Shown here piece by piece: positions 49,701 to 60,865 of a DNA stretch of 64,000 bases. Position 1 is the stretch's first letter. The number at the start of each line of letters is the position of its first letter. Position numbers and translations under genes: made by a program. The stretch is from Kudoa neothunni (Eukaryota; Cnidaria): the NCBI GenBank assembly GCA_964304625.1, contig OZ199838.1, positions 3,968,001 to 4,032,000 of the forward strand, written 5' to 3'. The notes below the pieces were generated by a model. It saw only the letters and a program-made list of their open reading frames with translations. It made no database searches and had not been told where the DNA came from.

Positions 49701-51628
49701 TGTACCAATGGTGTGTATTCGAGATTTCGTAACAAAATTAGATGATATTATAATTATCTGAGTTCTTCCTCTCGGTATTTATTTTTTCATTATAAAAAAT
49801 CGTGAAAGAATCGGCGAAAATAAATGAAGTTGAGCGGTTGAAATTTAGTAGCTGTCTCCGTTACCATTACCAAAAATTTTAGTGAGACCGTCGTAGTGGT
49901 CGATCTGTTGTACTATGTTATTACAAAAATCAAGAATCTAATGAGTTGTTATGCATTAATTAGCGTTTTATTCATTTCATTATTTAATCCAACAGAATAA
50001 TGCATGCGTTATACGTACAACAATAGATGTTATGTTTTCATTAAACTATAATAATTCCCCCTTCCATAATGTAAATGTATTTTTTATGTTATTACCTATA
50101 ATTAATCATGCAATTTTAATTGATTTTTTTTTGAATTTTAAATAATTTAATTGGTTAATCTTAATTGTCAATAATAATGTAATTGGAATATTAAGTACTT
50201 TCAAAAACAATAACTAATGAACGGCTTAGTTATCTAAATTGCGATATTCTGAAAATTAAGTTGAGCTTTAAAGTATGTATAATTGAGGTTTATTGTTCCC
50301 CAATATTGCTCGGAGATTGTAAATCTTCATGTGACTTACTAAAAGTTAAAGATAAGCCACTCTGTTTATGAGCTTTTTGATTACTACTCAAAAAAATCAA
50401 GAACAGCCACGTTCCTTATCTAAAACAAGACCTTAACCATTGTTTTTTAGGGTTTTCACACTGATGCGTTATTTGGTAATTTTTTATTATTTAAATTGCA
50501 GTTGGTCTTTAATTGGTGATGTATTAATAAACAATTTTGATTTAAGCCATTATAACTAATAGATTAAATAATGGTTTAGTTTAATGTACAATTTTATATG
50601 CCATGAAAATAATTTTATAATTTTAATGGAAAGCGTGTGTGAAGTAAAAAATTTTATTTCCACAAATAATAAATTTTAAGTAATTTCCTTTTATTTTTGC
50701 AGTATGTTTGACACACGAGCTTCGATTTGTGCATCACTAATCAATATCTATTCGCGGTTGCGTTGAAGCTATAAAATTCGATTAATTTTTAAATTTATGT
50801 AGTTGAAGTTTTTTTCAATTGTTTATTTGCAATTATTGAAATAATTAGTTCGTTAAATTAATTCTTGTACAAGTAATTTTTGCTTCAAGCATATATGACT
50901 TTTATTTTGTTCAAGGATGTGATGGAAATGTTGTTTCCGATGTTTGTTTTTAATGCAGTGGCTATTTGCATGGCAAAATTTAATCCTAAAGGCCTATGCG
51001 CGTGCTCAATAGAACTTGTTAAACTAGAAACTCTTGTTCACAGGCTGTATACGGATTTAATTTTTTAGAATCTGCTATATTTAATGACACCTGAATATTT
51101 TTTACCGAGCAAATAGCCACTTTCTTTTTTTAACATTAAATTAATAAAAATATTGTGTATTAATTATGAATATCAGTATAATAAGGATTCATTATTATTC
51201 TAGTTAACGATCTTTATTTTCAAATGTCTGTTTTTATGTTGCTTAAAGCAAATGTGAACTCATCTAAAAATTGTTTATAATATGAAAACCAAATTAATAT
51301 TGATTACAGTAAATAATAAAAAAATCATATATAACCATTTTATCATTAAAAGCTTTTATAAATAATGCCATATCCTTTCTTTGAAGTGTTAAATGGCTAA
51401 TTTACAAAATTAATGTTTAAAATGAAATTTGGTAAACAATAAATTTGCTTAGTAACAACTTTTAGAAATTGAATTAACAATAGTATGAAACAAAAGCTAA
51501 ATATTTTCTGTATCTAGGTGAATTTGGTGCCAACCCTTATGGGTTTTCGTGACGGAAGTCAAGTATTGTATAAATATGGCAATTTGGACGTGAATCTGAT
51601 AGCGGATGCGCTGGATAAAGTTTTATGA
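46703..51628 (+). CDS. TXN2: Mitochondrial-type thioredoxin with CEKC active site
   Basis: Thioredoxins reduce protein disulfides through a CXXC motif. Three exons join in phase: 46703-46887, 46932-47052 and 51518-51628, giving 138 residues. Exon 1 encodes an Arg-rich presequence-like N terminus (LARLPWRSFRRN), then GLFLMLFHAQ, which splices to WCEKCQEFVPDVEELL. FHAQWC is the wording of mitochondrial thioredoxin-2. Exon 2 continues VELYLVDVEVDRLTTEAFG; exon 3 supplies the conserved cis-proline (VPTLMGFRDGSQ) and the terminal helix LIADALDKVL. The active site is CEKC instead of the usual CGPC, so its redox potential or partner choice may differ. Intron 1 is 44 nt but intron 2 is 4,465 nt and contains a long-inverted-repeat element. 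The stop is 232 bp before the DMRT start, same strand. Confidence 0.85.
47609..49873. mobile_element. Unclassified element with long terminal inverted repeats
   Basis: The left arm starts TTGGTAATGGTAA at 47609 and the right arm ends in its inverse at 49873. The arms match in reverse complement for roughly 260 bp at high identity: the left continues at about 47985-48195 and the right runs 49873 back to about 49620. In the left arm an insertion of about 300 bp (47687-47990) is bounded by two copies of a CGCCGATTCTTTCACGAT-like word. The core holds two plus-strand frames, 48891-49145 (LNHSPLFLWLHQYFRRRIKL, then CPSC) and 49173-49400 (LRGDTLVLQLRIVKLVFRNR). They might be one broken gene; I recognise no transposase. 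No target duplication is clear. It lies inside the thioredoxin intron. Confidence 0.6.
49874..51517. other. Rest of the thioredoxin intron
   Basis: AT-rich. The frame at 50880-51068 looks faintly thioredoxin-like (MTFILFKD) but is not needed for the gene and cannot be spliced in phase. Confidence 0.4.
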
Positions 51629-51859
51629 ATTTATATTTACTCACTTGCGAGTTTCATGTGTTGATAATTTTTGTTGGCCGATTTTATTGCTTTCATATTT
51701 AACACGCGCGATTAAATGGGAACGAAAGAAAGATACATTTCTTTTATTTTCCGTTAATATCATTGTGATTATGTGCAGCAGAGCATTAACCACTTGTCCA
51801 TAGAGTTACATCTCTCAGAAAGTGTACAGTTAAACGGAAACAAAATATAAAAAGTTGTT

Positions 51860-52394
51860 ATGGTATCCGAAAGACCATATCCTATGTGTTCACGTTGTAG
51901 AAATCACGGAAAAATAAATCGTATTAAAAATCACAAATATTATTGCCCCTTTTTAGCGTGTTGTTGTGCGAAATGTATCGTTCTAAAGGAGAAACAAAGG
52001 ATAATGGCAAAACAAATATATATACGCCGTAAACAGGACGAACGTAATATCTCTTTATCTGCCATAAAAGCTGATTTTGTTTTAAAACTTACTAAAATAC
52101 ATTTTAGTTGGAAAATTTGCCCCCAAATCATTAATATTTGACAATCAAACCAACCCTACTAACGTAACTACTAACGAACCACATATGGTACCACCAAAAA
52201 TGGTGATTGACTACAAGACTAACATGAATTTTTCACCAAACTACAACCAGATAAGAAGGGCTGCAAATACCCTTCAAAAACTATTCCCCAAACTAAGCTT
52301 TTGTATGTTTGCACAACTGTTGATAAAGTTCAATTATGACATTATTGCCGTTATCGAATTTCTCACTAGCAGCTTAACTGTTCCATTCGTATAA
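51860..52394 (+). CDS. Small DMRT protein with DM and DMA domains
   Basis: DM-domain proteins are zinc-binding transcription factors of sex determination and neural development in animals. Exons 51860-52043 and 52108-52394 join in phase over a 64-nt intron, giving 156 residues. The DM domain lies at residues 5-60: CSRCRNHG, HKYYCPFLACCCAKC, then the recognition-helix region EKQRIMAKQIYIRRKQDER; all the paired Cys and His ligands are present. Exon 2 ends with LQKLFPKLSFCMFAQLLIKF then YDIIAVIEFL, which fits the DMA (CUE-like) domain found in DMRTA/DMRT3-5. At 156 residues it is far shorter than usual DMRTA proteins (several hundred), having lost most of the linker and the tail. Reading straight through the intron gives a shorter frame that lacks DMA. 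It faces XRN2 tail to tail, 150 bp apart. Confidence 0.9.
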
Positions 52395-52544
52395 AAAGCT
52401 TTTGTTTATTTATTGGATTTTTCGCTTACAAAAATTTTTTTATAATGCAACCAAAAATAATGCTGAAAGTTTGTTTAGACAATAATTTACATTATCTAAA
52501 AATAACGTGGTAGAGATCCACTTTAAATTAGAGTTTGTAAAATC

Positions 52545-55500
52545 TTAATATCGGGGTTTTTTTCGAGGATCGGTCGGTGGTGATCCCGCTTTGTACGGTG
52601 GAGGGGGTTGCGAGGGTCGATGTGTGGAACGACTATTTCTTGGTTCGGCAAAACGATTGGAATGGCCATAATAACATCTGGGTTGGTTGGCTTGTTGTGT
52701 CGGATTATAACCATCATTATAATTTGGATACTATACAATAGAATAGCATATATTTTCTCTATACAACTACTTACTATACTAGGATTGATATGTGGTTGTG
52801 GGGCGGGGCCTAAAAAATGTCATTATCACCATCATTTTTAGATATTATCAAATTTGTTAAATCTATAACATCATAGAAAATTACTGTTATTGGAGTGGAG
52901 ATCGTGATGATGATGATGATGATGATAGGGAAGATATTGATCACGATGGAGTCTTGAGTGTTGTTGATTTGTGGGTATGTGACGTCGAATGTTACCGCTG
53001 GGGGTAAAATTCGAGGAGGGGTTATAATGAGGTCTTAAATCAGGATGAAAGTAATTTGAAGTATGGTGCTTCAGAATATTTGATGCAGCGTTTCTATCGA
53101 GTTGATAGGGATTGTTGTAGGGAGATAAACTGTTTGGCAGTGTAACTTTGGGATGATAATTGTTATTTTGATCGTTAGATGATGAAGATTTGAGAACGGC
53201 TTCAGGTTCAACTGCACCTTCCAAAATTTTAGCCTGAAAAATGAATTTTTCTCCGTAGTCAGTAGCACGATAGTCCACACAAACAACACTTTCTTGAGTG
53301 TGCGTTGTTTCGGAGCAGTTCTCAAAAATTAGATCTCCCGCCATATTATTACATTTCAAGGGGTCAACAGACAACAGAAGGAATGACTCATATTTCGCCG
53401 AGTCAACAACAAACTTGTAGAGATTATTTGAGGTGGAAAAATAAATTCTGTCTAATTTGAGAGTGTTTCGTTGTTTTTCTTCGGTTGTCAATTTATCATT
53501 AAGTTGGTTGTCAGAGAGGGCGTTGAGGAGTCGTGCCTCATCAATAAAAGGCAACAGGGCAACTCCTTGCCAAGAGAATTTTTTTCCATTGAGATCCACC
53601 ACAAAATTTGTGGGATAGAAATCAATAATCTCCGATGAAGGATCATCCATAAGGTATTGCCATGATTGAGGAAGGAAGCACTTGCTATTGGCAGGGAACA
53701 CTGCCATCAACTGTTCCATTGGGTTGAAAGGTTTAGTGTTTTTAGGGAAGTGAATGTCCGTATTCACAATATCGATACAGTCGGATGCAAAAGGAGCGTA
53801 ATGAAACGGATAAAACCAACTCCATGAAGGACAGCCTTGATAATAGTATTGCAACACCCAGCTCAATCCTTGCACATAATGTTTAACCACATCATTCCTG
53901 AAGCTATCAAAATCAGGGTCCAACTCATCTATATCAAATTTCCAAGAGTAGTAACGAGATCTCCATCCTTCCTTATACAATCTAAGCGTCAATTAATGGG
54001 TCTTATGCAACAGCTGATGAACAAGTGGAACCTACTCTATATCCATATCGTTGGTGACGAGAGTTTTGCTTTTTACACCAAGGCACACACTGTTATTGGT
54101 TGAGAGTGTTGAATCACCTTCGGTTATGGTTGTTTCGGAGCTTTTGAGTGTTTCCAATTCATCGTTAAGTTGTTCACGCAGCAATTTTGCAGCATCCTAA
54201 TACACAAAATGGTACCTCACACGTCAATCGTCATCGAACGTGTACCTGGTTAGATTCGGTTGGAGTGGGTTTGGATTCTTCCAAGAATGCCGAGAGTTGG
54301 CTCTGTCTGATGGATTTAGGAGATTGTAATTTGAAGTAACTATGGCTGTTAGTTTTTGACGATTTTTGTGCAAGGTCTTCTCTCCAAGTTTGATTTCCGT
54401 CATCAACCGCCTAAAACCCAGTTCAAAAAACATGTCTCATGCAAAAGGAATCACTCTTCTTTTTCGATTTTCTTCTTGACTCATTCGATATTCGTACTGA
54501 AGCTTAATCACACAATATGAATGGTTGAATGTAAAGTGACATATTTATTAAGCAGTTTTTGTTATCTTATGGAATTTAAATATAGCTATACCTTTCTATT
54601 ATGTCTCTCCTTGAAAATATTATCTTCTAAATTACCAAGACCTGCCAATATATCGACAATTAATAAAAAATTCCCTTTATTTAAAATTTGGATTACGTTT
54701 TAATAATTTTTGCACATTTTCAACATTCAAAAAGCCATTATAAGTTAAATAATCCTAATTTTATTATATTTAAGATTATTGAATCTTTCACATACATCCA
54801 AAATAGGCAACAAATCTTTGTACAACTGGACCAAGCGATCAATAGCATTTTCTCTGAATCAAATATCAACTAAAAAATCCACAAATTCGCGTTTAAACTA
54901 ACCTGATTTCAAGTGAAGGCAAATGTGGAAGAAAATCATTCCCCACAAAGAAGCATAAAAATAACCAATCATCAATACATCTCTACACACAAGTGTATAA
55001 GATAATTGCTAAAATCACTCTAATTCTAACCGAGTTGAAATTACCTCAAAATTGTATTCAACTCTCAACTCTCCTGGATAGAACTTTAAATCTCTCCTCA
55101 GATACTAACCGAATACACTCAAAAATTCAATAACCAATAGCAACTATACTTCACGGAGCACTGAGAGACTTACGAACAGGAATTTAATTTCAACTAATGG
55201 AGGTGGCGAATTTTCTAAAATCACCTACCCAAATAATAATATATATTTATTGTATTCCGAATTATAGACATATACATTTCCATTCTCATCAGTAACTATA
55301 CCAACGCAATCTTCTTTCAAATGACCTTAAGAATGAGAGTAATAAATAATACTGTCTATCAACATCAATTACCATATTGTTCACACATAGGACACGGTTT
55401 TGGTCGGTTTGGTATAAATTCTTCTCGTAAAATTGTAAAATGTAGCTCATGTGTTGCAAGTCCTAGAGAAAGTTGCACTATTCACAACAGACAATTTTCA

Positions 55501-57095
55501 CCATACCCAACATAATAAGATCGGCTAAAAATCAAAATTAAATTTGATATTTTGAATGACAAATTACCGTCAGCACCATTCAAACAATGATGTGTATTGG
55601 GATCATAACCACTTGAATCTGCAAATTTATATTTAAATAAAATATCATTTAAAACTCAATAACTACATAAGAAAGTCTATCCTCGCAAAGATAATCAGAT
55701 GGCAAATACTTTTTAAAATATCAGACTTAAATCGGCAATATTTCATAAAACTTATCTTATTTCAAATATATGTGAAATATTTTTTTATTTTTTGTTCAAT
55801 TTTTAAGTGTAAGAAGAATGAAAATAACATTCAAATATTTCATGCTGTTATCATTTACCCCCAAATATCATTTTTACAATATTGAAATAATTAAATTATT
55901 GAAATTAATATTTTCATAGTTAGAAAAATTCAACTTAGAGTCAACGTTCAAGCCTGCAAAATGATCAAGTGTTGCCGTGAGATAGATGCCTGAAGTTATA
56001 ATTACTGCGTTGTTTACGAATAAAATCCATTATTTTGTGTTCTCCTTCGCCAGGAACATTAGCATCTGAAAGTATCACCTAATGTGTAAAAAATTAAACT
56101 CGAAAATTGTAAAGAAATCGTTGTATTTAATATATAAAAAAGAAAATATCATAATGTAATGAGTTGTGATGTGATGTAAAATTAAAAAAAATCAAATAAT
56201 CACCTGAATATTTCTCCAACCAGGATCATCAGTTATCTTCCTTTTAATAAATTCGTCCAACTTTAATGACAAATAATGCATAAATTCGGTGCCCTATAAA
56301 ATCACAATTACACCATAATTCAGCCAGCACAAAGAATGATTGTGCAATCTGATGTGTTACCGGTGTTATACAATTAGAATCAAAATTAAAATCTTTCTTT
56401 TCTGCCAATTTATATCCATTATCTAAAAGTTGTTGTCTTAAATTTTTCATATTTTCATTGTTGTCTCTAAATAAAAACATTAATGTGGAATTACGCAACA
56501 ACACAATCAAACAATACATTGATTCTATAGCTGAACGAAATCTTCTAGACCGCTGTTGATTCATTTTAGCTCTGGGTGCCTACATATCAATTGTATGTTA
56601 GAAATTACGTGTTTTTGATCATACATATAAATTAAAAACTTACAACTCCATCTATAGCCATGTATAACAATTTTCTAGGTCGTACAATATTAAATATTCT
56701 AGATATTGACATATTATTTAAACAGTAAACTACAACACTCCATCCACCTTTCCACATATAAAAATATTTCGTCAATCATTCCTTCTAACGAATCTGGAGC
56801 CAGTCTAATAAACTCCATGCACTAAACAATTATATTGCATCTAATTTACTTTTCTTCCGGGTGACAACATGGATGAATTATCCCATTCATATCAAGATAC
56901 AAATTGTCAAATTCAACACCGTTAGGATTTGCCTCAGATGTATTGTTTGGAATATGCCCTCCATTTGGTCCAATTCTCTAAATAAAAATCCTAATATGCT
57001 TTTGAGAACATTATAGATACTTTTTGCTCATATGCGTAAGTGATAATAGATGGATATCTGTAACCTAACCAACGAAAGAAGGACGGAACTCCCAT
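52545..57095 (-). CDS. XRN2: XRN2 / Rat1 5'-3' exoribonuclease
   Basis: XRN2 is the nuclear 5'-3' exonuclease that degrades RNA downstream of cleavage sites, driving Pol II termination. About 23 exons with introns mostly 40-110 nt. Starts [17 protein letters not shown] (57095-57021); exon 56977-56850 has [11 protein letters not shown]; 56698-56644 has [12 protein letters not shown]; 56579-56518 has [14 protein letters not shown]; then [56 protein letters not shown], and a zinc knuckle ([14 protein letters not shown]). [20 protein letters not shown] and [12 protein letters not shown] follow; exon 53981-52885 holds [31 protein letters not shown] and [15 protein letters not shown], then a run of eight His (52905-52928). 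Two further exons (52809-52775 and 52730-52545) give a Pro/Arg-rich tail ending KKPRY. All metal-binding acidic blocks are present and no frame break was found. Confidence 0.95.
55507..55524 (-). other. XRN2: 18-nt XRN2 micro-exon
   Basis: After an intron ending TTTTTAG, 18 bases encode the second half of the ADADLIM catalytic block; the flanking exons supply GAD before it and GLATHE after it. Both flanking introns are about 44 nt with GT-AG ends. Confidence 0.85.
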
Positions 57096-57956
57096 TTTTG
57101 TTTTTGGTGAAACCTGCGCAGTCTTAATAGTTACTCTAATTTCGTTTTCACGCTTCTAACATATCACTTATATAATCTAAGAATGAATGATTTTATGTTT
57201 TGTCGAATGTATATGCTATTAAATAATTAAAGACATGTGAATATTCAACTTATTCTTCGATCCATTCTTAATGTAATTTGTTGCGCTCTTGCGCATAAAT
57301 AAACGTGTGTCCATTTTGGGTTGAATTTATATATTCTACGATTTATCCCCAATTTAAATAAAATATTTTTGTCACCTAAAATTCCTTAGGTTATTAAGAT
57401 AGTTTTAGGCTGTGGAAATTGAGAAATAATTGTTTGATAAGGATTAAGTAACAATTAGGAATAGATTAGTAAAATTATACATTATATCACAACAAAATCT
57501 ACGTTGATAATGGGACAGTATTCGTTTCTAGAAATTATTTTTTTCAATTTTACGGACCTCTTATCACTGAATAAATCGTCTGGCTTCATTTTTGAGTCCA
57601 TTCGTGGCGAAATTTTTTGTTGCGGTCTGAAGATAATATATTATGTAAAAATGGTCATTCGTAACGATTTAAAAAATTAAAATGCTCAAACAAAATTTTG
57701 GTAGCCATTATCACCAAATTATGAGGAACGTAAATAACAGTGCCTAATGCCCCGGTAGATTAGCATCGCGTGTTTAAACATTTATTTTAAGTTGATATAC
57801 GATTAAATTTAACATTATAAATAGTATTTTAGGGCTGAAATTTGATATACGCCCTCCTTAAGACTAGTTCAAACAAAGAATTATTTGGTAATAAACGAGA
57901 TTATATTTAATACTAATGATAAGTATGTAATAGTTGATAGTCTTTCTAACACTATG
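57096..57956. other. Intergenic, upstream of XRN2
   Basis: Presumed XRN2 promoter. AT-rich with no clear element. Confidence 0.4.
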
Positions 57957-58282
57957 TCATACATTGCTATTTGAAGAGCATTGATAAACCATTCCATACA
58001 TCATTGCAGTTTTTTCTCTCCATTGAAATCCAGAAAGGAATTCGTTGATTCCAACCATAGAAACAGAGCCATCATCTTGGACTGAAAATGTTTGATTTCG
58101 TGGTGAAATTTTGTACTTTATAACCCCCCATGGACCATCAGTTGTGTTTGTGTGTGCTCCAATAATACTTTCAACGTATTCAATGCTATGATTTAACGTT
58201 AAATGCTGATAGAAGTTATGCAATGTAGAATAACTCTTGAAGCAATCGGTTATTATAATTGAATATGTTTTTTTATTATTTC
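57957..58282 (-). pseudogene. Merlin-type transposase, copy 2, C-terminal half
   Basis: Minus strand: ITDCFKSYSTLHNFY (second Asp), GAHTNTTDGPWGVIKYKI, then DDGSVSMVGINEFL and a tail. It matches copy 1 at 33 kb closely. The N-terminal half lies at 62257-62640; the two halves are separated by the gypsy insertion. The first eight residues of the open frame (58307-58283) come from the neighbouring LTR, not from the transposase. Confidence 0.8.
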
Positions 58283-58400
58283 TGTTAGAGCCAAAGAGAG
58301 ACGCCATTTAAAAGCTACTACAGTGATAGAGGATTAAGTTAATCTACCCGTTACTATGCTAATAATGCGCGTCACACATAATATAAAGTGTGTCCCAACA
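58283..58400 (-). repeat. 3' LTR of gypsy element
   Basis: 118 bp, starting TGTTAGAGCC and ending CCCAACA on the plus strand (TG...CA ends). About four differences from the 5' LTR. It carries the same in-frame ATG as the 5' copy. Confidence 0.92.
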
Positions 58401-60865
58401 CTTCTCCCCCTTCGGATGGATTGGCATGTCTTGAATTTTCGACGGTATTTTCCATAACCAAATGACTCCTTCTCTCAATATGTGGTTTCATCTTATCGAA
58501 ATTTGTGATAAGTTCTCTTCCATCTCTTTCCAACTTATAAACAGAATCTGATAACCTTTGTTTCACCACATATGGTCCATTATAAAAAGGTTTTAATTTG
58601 CCTTTCCGTACAGGAACTTGCAGCCAGGCTTTATCGCCAATACCATATGGTTTACCGTATGCCCTTTGATCATACCTTTGTTTCATCTTCTCAAGTTCAC
58701 ATTGCAAGTTTTCTTTGGCTAATTTATGAGTAACTTTCAAATCCGCCACAAAATTTTTTATATAATCGCCAATCGGAAGTGAAGTTGACTTAGTGTTATA
58801 AAATATATCAAGAGGAGTTCTGATATCTCTGCCAAACATTAAAACATTGGGTGAGTATTTTGAAGAGGAATGGATGCTAGATCGATATGCCATCATAACA
58901 AGCGGAATTAACTCGTCCCAATCGCCATATATTGAAGTAAATTTGCTCAGCATATCCACGATTGTTCGATTCAAGCGTTCGACCATCCCATCTGATTTAG
59001 GGTTATACGGGCATGTTCTAGTTTTGCTAATTCCCATTATCGTACACATTTCTTTAAATCCAGCCGATTCAAAGTTCTTCCCTTGGTCGCTATGAAGAAC
59101 ATTTGGAACACCAAAACGGCTGAAGACATTCTTAATCAACTTTTTAGCAATAGTTGTTGCTTCTTGGTTCTTGATTGGAAAAGCTTCTGCCCACTTCGTG
59201 AAACAGTCTTGAACGACGCATATAAAACGATTGCCTTTTCGGGTTATGTTTAAAGGACCCACAATGTCGATTGCAATTCGTTCCATTGGATAAGTTGAAA
59301 TACTTGTTGTCAATTCGGATACAAACTTCTTCGTAGCACGATTTCGACGTCCACAGGCAGAGCACGATTCACACCAATTTCGAACGTACTTTCGTTGGAA
59401 CGGCCAATAAAATTTTGAGACTATCCTACTATAAACTTTGTTATGACCCAAATGTCCACTTGCAGCGTTATCATGAGTTAATCTTAAAATTTCTTTCTTC
59501 ATATTGGTTGGCACAATTAATCTCAACATTTTATCGGTTTTCCCATCTGAGTATTCTCTATACAGCAATCCATCTACCAATTTCAAACTTTTCCGCAGCA
59601 TCCACAAAATTTTTACTTCCGCCGAGCTACTCTTTGGCTCCGTCATAGGCATTGTTTTTGATTCAATCCAATCCATAATTCGGCGTATGGAAGGGTCCGA
59701 TCTTTGTTCTATTCGGACTACATCTTTACCAATACCTTCCAACTGCGTAGCAGAATAAACTTTTTCACTAGGAATACGGGACAGCGAATCCGCATTCATA
59801 TGTTCTTTACCTGGTCGATGTATCACATCAAATTCAAACTCTGCCAACTTCTCCAGCCATCTAGCCAGTTGTCCTTCTGGGTTCTTAAAAGACAGCAACC
59901 ACTTTAGAGCATTGTGATCCGTTCGTATTGTGAATTTTTTTCCAATGAGGTAGACTTTGTAATATTTTACAAAATTGACAAGCGCAAGTAGTTCCTTTCT
60001 AGTAGCACCATAATTCTTTTCACTCGAGGATAGACCACGACTACCAAAAGCAATAACGTATTCTTTTCCACCAACAATTTGTGACAAAACGCCGCCAATA
60101 GAATTATTGCTAGCGTCAGTATCTAACAAAAATGGATAGCTCCAATTTGGAGAATTGAGCATCACTGGTTGCAAGATCGATTTTTTTAAAACATCAAAAT
60201 TTTTTGAGCATCTGTCTGACCAAAACCATTCTACGTCATTTTTTAATAAATCATATAAACAAGATGAGATTCCTGAAAAATTCTTAACAAATTTTCTATA
60301 GTAATTAGCCAGACCCAAAAATTGTTGCAACTCTTTAGTATTAGTAGGCGTAGGCCATTTCTCTATAATTTCTGTTTTTGAAGGATCTGGTCTAATACCT
60401 TTTCCACTAATGATGTGACCAAGAAACTTCACTTCATCTTTGAAAAAATGCGATTTTTCATAATTTATTTGCAAACAGGACTTTTTCAGCGTTTCCGCGA
60501 TCACCTTAACATCTTCCTTATGACTGTCCATATTCTTTCCGAAAATTATCATGTCATCCAAATAGACAAGACATATTGAACCAATATATTTTTCTAATAC
60601 ATAATTCATTAGTCGCTGAAATGTCGCTGGCGCGTTGCATAAACCGAACGGCATTTTTTTTTAAATGGTACAGTCCATCTACTCCATAAAAAGCCGTCTT
60701 CGATCTGTCCTTTTTGCAAATGGGAACGTTGTGATACCCATTTCTCAGGTCCAGCACCGTAAAACACGTTGAATTAGCCATCATATCCAATATATCATCG
60801 ATACGGGACAACGGGTACGAATCTTTTGTAGTTATGGCATTAAGCTTTCGGTAATCCACACACAG
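58372..60865 (-). CDS. Pol: reverse transcriptase, RNase H, integrase (broken)
   Basis: Begins in DYRKLNAI and continues FTVLDLRNGYHNVPI to about 60660. There a run of nine T (60654-60662, minus-strand A) shifts the frame; the main 760-codon frame then runs to 58372. Domains: RT with VYLDDMIIFG (residues about 30-39), linker and RNase H with LDTDASNNSIGGVLSQ (about 177) and TDHNALKWLL (about 254); integrase with the HHCC finger HDNAASGHLGH...CESCSACGRR, core IDIVGPLN (D), HSDQGKNFES (D) and YNPKSDGMVERLNR (E), and a C-terminal chromatin-end region (YGIGDKAWLQVPVRKGKL). No chromodomain or env was seen. All catalytic residues are visible, but the polyprotein is interrupted as noted. Confidence 0.92.

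Noticed and set aside
50880-51068. Frame with MTFILFKD that looks like the central strand of a thioredoxin, within the thioredoxin intron
   Set aside because: It needs a frameshift to continue, has no acceptor in the right phase, and exon 51518-51628 completes the gene in phase without it.
53071-53325. Second long minus-strand frame overlapping the large XRN2 exon
   Set aside because: Shadow of the XRN2 frame; no conserved content.
54224-54433. Minus-strand ORF of 69 codons within XRN2
   Set aside because: Wrong frame. The XRN2 exon 54410-54246 is read one base over ([15 protein letters not shown]...), which alone joins in phase to DAAKLLREQ.
58847-59907. Four plus-strand ORFs across the gypsy pol region
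   Set aside because: Antisense shadows of the integrase and RNase H coding sequence.
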